Positions 24,199 to 27,689 of a stretch of DNA of 27,689 nucleotides are shown in pieces; position 1 is the stretch's first letter, and every line of letters begins with the position of its first letter. Source of the stretch: Firmicutes bacterium UBA5559 (GTDB lineage Bacteria > Bacillota > Clostridia > Peptostreptococcales > Anaerovoracaceae). Below the pieces are notes generated by a model. That model had not been told where the DNA came from, made no database searches, and saw nothing but the letters and a program-made list of their open reading frames with translations. The translations under genes were made by a program, and so were the position numbers. The stretch lies in assembly GCA_002425705.1 (NCBI GenBank), contig DIMT01000031.1, positions 7,066 to 34,754 on the forward strand, written 5' to 3'.

Positions 24199-24227
24199 AA
24201 TTTAACACTGTTGCATCGGAATGTCAA
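24199..24227 (-). promoter_or_regulatory. Promoter of hrcA-grpE-dnaK-dnaJ-prmA-rsmE
   Basis: Minus-strand TTGACA (24222-24227, exact), 17-base spacer and TAAATT (24199-24204, four of six). The TGA inside the -35 is the stop codon of the upstream acyltransferase gene. A 10-bp inverted repeat (24204-24234) encloses the core promoter. Confidence 0.8.
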
Positions 24228-24234
24228 CAGTGTT
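24204..24234 (-). terminator. Inverted repeat at acyltransferase gene end, possible weak terminator
   Basis: Arms AACACTGTTG and CAACAGTGTT, perfect over ten bases with an 11-base loop. On the minus transcript the stem is followed by AAATTTAATTT, an A/T-rich but broken U-tract. It spans the acyltransferase stop and the hrcA promoter, so it may act as a terminator, an operator, or both. I rank terminator first but weakly. Confidence 0.45.
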
Positions 24235-25234
24235 TTCGATTTTTTTGGATAATATCCCTTGATTTTTCCACTACCTTTTCTGCATGCCCCATGATCCAAT
24301 CATACAGCCGGATAGACGGCTTGCTGGTAAAGATCAGGATGGTACCAATCCAAAGGGCCAGTAAAATCCCGTAATAAAGAATTGGGTTATCCGATGGAAT
24401 GCCCCATACCTTCACCAGGTACCGGATAAATAGATGAAAGATATACAGGGGCATGGTGTTCCGCCCGATACGGGTCAGAAAAGAGGGCCGGTCCGGCATC
24501 CGGTTCAGGAGAACCGTCATCATGCTCAGTGTGGCTGCCCCGATCAGGATCCGTCCGAGGATGTCCTGGTACCAGGCAAGGCCGTAAAAAGATCCCGGGC
24601 TGCGAAATAAAAGAAACTCCGACGAATAGGGCAGGATAAAGCAATACAGGAGAACGACGGCAGTAAAGGCAGCAGCCAGCAGGGCTGTCTTCCAGAATGC
24701 CAACTCCCTAATCCGTTCCAGCGTTTTCCAGTCCAATTGATAGCCAATCAGAAAGAAAAATAGAAATGATGCAGTTCTCCCCAGCTCCAGATCCTCACCG
24801 AAAAAGCCGATCTGCCCTGCCAACAGGTAAAGAGCCAGGGCAAGGATCATCCGATAAGGAATTTTTACCAGATCCTTCAAAAAGAACCGGTAGAAGAACA
24901 AGCTCCAGAGAAACCAAAGGGCAAAGGGCGGATTCAGGTAATTCAGAATTGCTGTTCCAAATATCAAATAGCGATAACCGAAAAACACCGTGGTCCAAAC
25001 CAGGTATGGCAGCAAGAAGGTTTTAAAGGCCCCCTTTCGGGACCGTTCCGGATTCTTTGAAAGGAATCCGGAGAGCAGGACGAAGCCTTCCATAGTAAAA
25101 ATCATAATGCCCGTATAAATGAGTCCGCCCGCAGAATCCAGAGAAAATCCCCCTGCCACCCTGGTATAGTGGGACAGAGGGATCAGACACATAAAGAGTC
25201 CACGGATATTATCTAAGGAGTAATTTCTGTCCAT
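24224..25234 (-). CDS. Acyltransferase family 3 membrane protein (OafA/fucose 4-O-acetylase-like)
   Basis: 336-residue polytopic membrane protein with about nine or ten hydrophobic helices. It begins RNYSLDNIRGLFMCLIPLSHY, matching the family pattern of an early Asp-x-x-Arg-Gly followed by a His at the end of the first helix, and has LWFLWSLFFYR and GRNTMPLYIFHLFIRY later. Such proteins O-acylate surface sugars, peptidoglycan or exported molecules; the substrate here is unknown. The start lies inside the adaptor gene (26-base overlap). A stop lies two codons upstream in frame, so no earlier start is possible. It ends inside the hrcA promoter. Confidence 0.85.
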   Translation of the reverse strand: MDRNYSLDNIRGLFMCLIPLSHYTRVAGGFSLDSAGGLIYTGIMIFTMEGFVLLSGFLSKNPERSRKGAFKTFLLPYLVWTTVFFGYRYLIFGTAILNYLNPPFALWFLWSLFFYRFFLKDLVKIPYRMILALALYLLAGQIGFFGEDLELGRTASFLFFFLIGYQLDWKTLERIRELAFWKTALLAAAFTAVVLLYCFILPYSSEFLLFRSPGSFYGLAWYQDILGRILIGAATLSMMTVLLNRMPDRPSFLTRIGRNTMPLYIFHLFIRYLVKVWGIPSDNPILYYGILLALWIGTILIFTSKPSIRLYDWIMGHAEKVVEKSRDIIQKNRKHC

Positions 25235-26288
25235 CCTTCAAGTCGTTTCCGGGAGACAGGATTACCTGATCCCCCTCTTTCAATCCAGTAATAACTTCTA
25301 TCCAATCGTCCCCCTCCAGACCGGTTCCAATCTCCAACAGCCGGCTCCGGTTCCCATCCACCAGGTAGACGTACTTCTTCCCTTCCATCTCAAATACTGC
25401 CTTTTCCGGAACCCGCATCACCTGCTCGGTTTCATCCGTCTTTATAATGACCTCTACATCATCACCCAGAATCAGGTTCGTCAAGGAATCAGGAACACGG
25501 ACTGTCACCTCTACTCTTTTTTGGGCGATGCCAATGGCTGACAGGACTTCCTTGGCTTTTTTCGATACCCACAGGACTTGGCTTTCTTCCGTAAGAACTT
25601 GATCCTTCTGCTTCAGGGTCACCGGGTCACCCACTTGTACAGAGGAGGCTTCACTGGCAATCATCTGCAGTTTCACCTGGTAGGATTTTAAGGGTGATAT
25701 TTCAGCTACTGGCATTCCTGGCTGAAGGATTTCCCCCTCTTTTGCCCACAGCTCGGTAACCGCTCCGCTGATGGGACTCTTGACTCCCTGGCTGTCAGTT
25801 CCTGCTTGCAGCCCCCGAATCGTATAATTCAGGGCGTTTAACTGGGATCGAAGCTGAGCTGCTGCAGTCCTTGCTTCGTCGTATTCGGCCTGGCTGATGG
25901 CCCCGGATTCATAGAGGGTCCTGGTCTTTTTCGCCAGGGAATCGGCTGTGGCAAGCTGGGCAGAAAGACCGGAAGACTGAGCCCGAAGGGCGCTGATGTC
26001 ATATTCCACCGTTCCTTCATCCCCTTCCAGCAAAAGGGTTCCCGCCTGAACCGAATCTCCTTCTTTGACATAAAGTTTTTTTACGTCAACCATGCTTTTA
26101 GCCGTCAGCCGTATCGTTCCTTCCGCCTCTATCTGACCAGTTTCCGATACGGTAAGGATTACCGGGCCTTTGTCCACCAATGCCGTCTCCACCGGAATTC
26201 CGCCACCCAGAAACATGTAGCCGGCACCTCCAGCCACAACCACCAGAAGAAGGAGAAGGATCAGCGCTTTTCCTTTAATTTTTTTCAT
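25209..26288 (-). CDS. HlyD/MacA-like efflux adaptor (membrane fusion protein)
   Basis: 359 residues. A single N-terminal membrane anchor (about 8-27) is followed by a barrel-sandwich hybrid split by a helical hairpin: first lipoyl half near 60-90 (KLYVKEGDSVQAGTLLLEG), coiled-coil hairpin about 95-160 (SQAEYDEARTAAAQLRSQLN), second half KSPISGAVTELWAKEGEILQPG, then a beta-barrel domain with VPDSLTNLILGDDVEVII and a C-terminal membrane-proximal domain. In Gram-positive bacteria such adaptors pair with MacB-type ABC exporters. The FtsX permease gene nine bases upstream fits that; no ATPase gene is in view. Confidence 0.92.
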   Translation of the reverse strand: MKKIKGKALILLLLLVVVAGGAGYMFLGGGIPVETALVDKGPVILTVSETGQIEAEGTIRLTAKSMVDVKKLYVKEGDSVQAGTLLLEGDEGTVEYDISALRAQSSGLSAQLATADSLAKKTRTLYESGAISQAEYDEARTAAAQLRSQLNALNYTIRGLQAGTDSQGVKSPISGAVTELWAKEGEILQPGMPVAEISPLKSYQVKLQMIASEASSVQVGDPVTLKQKDQVLTEESQVLWVSKKAKEVLSAIGIAQKRVEVTVRVPDSLTNLILGDDVEVIIKTDETEQVMRVPEKAVFEMEGKKYVYLVDGNRSRLLEIGTGLEGDDWIEVITGLKEGDQVILSPGNDLKDGQKLLLR

Positions 26289-26297
26289 AAGGTCCCC

Positions 26298-27689
26298 CTA
26301 AACTCTGGATTTCAAAGCTTGCATGAAATCCAGTTTTTTAATCTTACGGAAGGTGGCTCCCTGAGCCAGAACGATAAAGAATATGGTAGCCACAGCCGCA
26401 TATATCATGGCCGGAACGGTCGGTTCCATTTTAATGGTATAGGCCTCTGTGGAAAAGGAACGGCTGGAATAATGGAGCATGGCAGCCCCCACCGGGATTC
26501 CCAGCAGGATGCCAATCAGGGTAATCACGTTATTTTCCTTCAGTATCAGCCGGAAGATATCCTGATTGCCGAAACCCAGCACCCGGAGGGTAGAAAACTC
26601 AGTTTCCCTCTCGCCGATATTGACGCTGGTTACGTTGTAGACAATGGAAAATCCGAGAATTCCTGAAAAAATCAGCATCATCGTTATGGAAACCACCACC
26701 ATCACCATAGACTGTTCATAGGTAGCCCGAATGTCGGATGTGCTGGTAATGGAACGGATGTTGGCCGCCTGATTCAACTCCTTCACAATATTCGGATCCC
26801 GGGTCTTCAGATTGACCCCGGTAATCAGTTCCTTATCCATCAGCTGGACTGGCAGATTGTCCCGATTGGTATAGGCCCCCATCCCCAGCATCTGGGTGAC
26901 GACTCCTCCAACCTCCATGGTTACCGGATCCTTGCCGTTATAAGGCTTTAACCGGACCCGGTCCCCCTCCTTCACCTGCAGGGTATTGGCCAGATTCTCT
27001 GAAATCAGCAGCCCTTCTTTGGGGAGACTGATCCGTCTACCTTTGGCATCCTGAAATCCGTAAAAAACCGTATCCCGGGACAGGGCCAACAAATTGAGGG
27101 AAGAGGATCGGTTGCCGTACCGGATCTCCACTGGTATTTCAGTTTTCCCTTCTGCTTCCTCGATGTCCCCTATTTTTTTAATGTCCTGGACCGTCCGTTG
27201 ATCCAGGGGCGTCTTATAGCTGACGCTGTAATCCATTTTCATGGTTTCTGAAAAATACTTGACCATCATGTCGTCGATGACCGCTGGCATGGAGAAAGTA
27301 AATAGCATCATTCCATAAGTAAAAACTACTCCGGCTACAACCAGCCCCGTTCGCTTCTTGGTTCGGAAGATATTTTTCAGCACCAGCTTCCAACTGAAGC
27401 TGAACTTCTTCCACAGGGATTTCCACTTTTCCAGCAAGATTCTTTTCCCCGGTCTGGGGGCTTCTGTCTTCATAGACTCTGCCGGCAGGATGGCCAGAAT
27501 ACCACGGGTTCCCAAAAGACCGGCCATGGTGCAGATCAGGGAGGCCATCAGAAATCCGGCCAGTACATACCGAAAATCAAAAGAAGCTTTTAGCATGGGA
27601 ATGTTAAAGTACTGCAGATAAATCTGGGTCATTCCCCCTGCCGAAGCCATCCCCAGGATCCCGCCCAGCAGGCCGCCGATCATACCAGC
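26298..27689 (-). CDS. ABC transporter permease, FtsX/MacB type (5' end beyond window)
   Basis: The frame remains open to the right edge (two further codons, Ala-Gly, precede the Met at 27683), so the true start is outside. The visible 463 residues look like the end of a first FtsX domain (helices near the start, IGGLLGGILGMAS and YVLAGFLMASLICTMAGL) followed by a complete second unit: SWKLVLKNIFRTKKRTGLVV, an extracytoplasmic MacB-like domain of about 180 residues, then three helices with NIGERETEFSTLRVLGFG, the coupling motif typical of FtsX permeases. It ends with LDFMQALKSRV, the usual C terminus. It likely exports a peptide, lipid or antibiotic together with the downstream adaptor. Confidence 0.9.
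   Translation of the reverse strand, partial: AGMIGGLLGGILGMASAGGMTQIYLQYFNIPMLKASFDFRYVLAGFLMASLICTMAGLLGTRGILAILPAESMKTEAPRPGKRILLEKWKSLWKKFSFSWKLVLKNIFRTKKRTGLVVAGVVFTYGMMLFTFSMPAVIDDMMVKYFSETMKMDYSVSYKTPLDQRTVQDIKKIGDIEEAEGKTEIPVEIRYGNRSSSLNLLALSRDTVFYGFQDAKGRRISLPKEGLLISENLANTLQVKEGDRVRLKPYNGKDPVTMEVGGVVTQMLGMGAYTNRDNLPVQLMDKELITGVNLKTRDPNIVKELNQAANIRSITSTSDIRATYEQSMVMVVVSITMMLIFSGILGFSIVYNVTSVNIGERETEFSTLRVLGFGNQDIFRLILKENNVITLIGILLGIPVGAAMLHYSSRSFSTEAYTIKMEPTVPAMIYAAVATIFFIVLAQGATFRKIKKLDFMQALKSRV

Noticed and set aside
1..27689. CRISPR array, tRNA or rRNA genes, insertion sequences, phage genes
   Set aside because: No spaced direct-repeat arrays, cloverleaf candidates, transposase or integrase motifs were seen; nearly all of the DNA is accounted for by the genes listed.

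Overview
The window looks like ordinary chromosome of an anaerobic, moderate-GC Firmicute of class Clostridia. The evidence is the clostridial order hrcA-grpE-dnaK-dnaJ-prmA-rsmE ... mtaB-HIT-rpsU-yqeY and phoH-ybeY-cdd-era-recO-...-glyS-ppdK, a single-chain glycyl-tRNA synthetase, pyruvate phosphate dikinase, a perfect CIRCE element, and strong AGGAGG-type ribosome binding sites with several TTG/GTG starts. The family or genus cannot be fixed from the sequence alone. No rRNA, tRNA, CRISPR array, insertion sequence or phage gene was seen.

Layout, left to right; almost everything is on the minus strand, so transcription runs right to left. (1) 1-1530: a Na/Pi-cotransporter with a PhoU-like tail, cut by the left edge, preceded by three 11-bp-spaced Pho-box-like repeats. 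(2) 1643-2761: a lone CpaE/TadZ-like ATPase behind a textbook sigma-A promoter that carries a palindrome. (3) 2862-11214: one probable eight-gene operon, phoH-ybeY-cdd-era-recO-DUF4342-glyS-ppdK, from a promoter at 11186-11214 to a hairpin terminator at 2862-2894. It covers ribosome maturation, pyrimidine salvage, DNA repair, tRNA charging and pyruvate/PEP metabolism. (4) 11217-12019: rpsU-yqeY with its own promoter and terminator. (5) 12064-15263: nfeD, SPFH/stomatin, mtaB, a 56-residue membrane protein and a HIT protein. (6) 15388-17605: the only plus-strand island, asnB plus an overlapping four-helix membrane protein, ended by a 46-bp perfect palindrome shared with the converging chaperone operon. 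(7) 17662-24227: the HrcA/CIRCE-controlled operon hrcA-grpE-dnaK-dnaJ-prmA-rsmE. (8) 24224-27689: an FtsX-type ABC permease (cut by the right edge), an HlyD/MacA-like adaptor and an acyltransferase-3 membrane protein.

Most of the window is conserved housekeeping DNA, and I see no clear novel defence or mobile system. The more interesting signals are regulatory or architectural: the Pho-box array built into an upstream stop codon; the orphan CpaE-like ATPase with altered Walker motifs; promoters that overlap terminators or the preceding coding end; a two-hairpin element with a UUCG tetraloop between dnaK and dnaJ; and the asnB/membrane-protein pair lying in the otherwise minus-strand gene run. 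Several starts were moved inward from the longest reading frame using ribosome binding sites and promoters.
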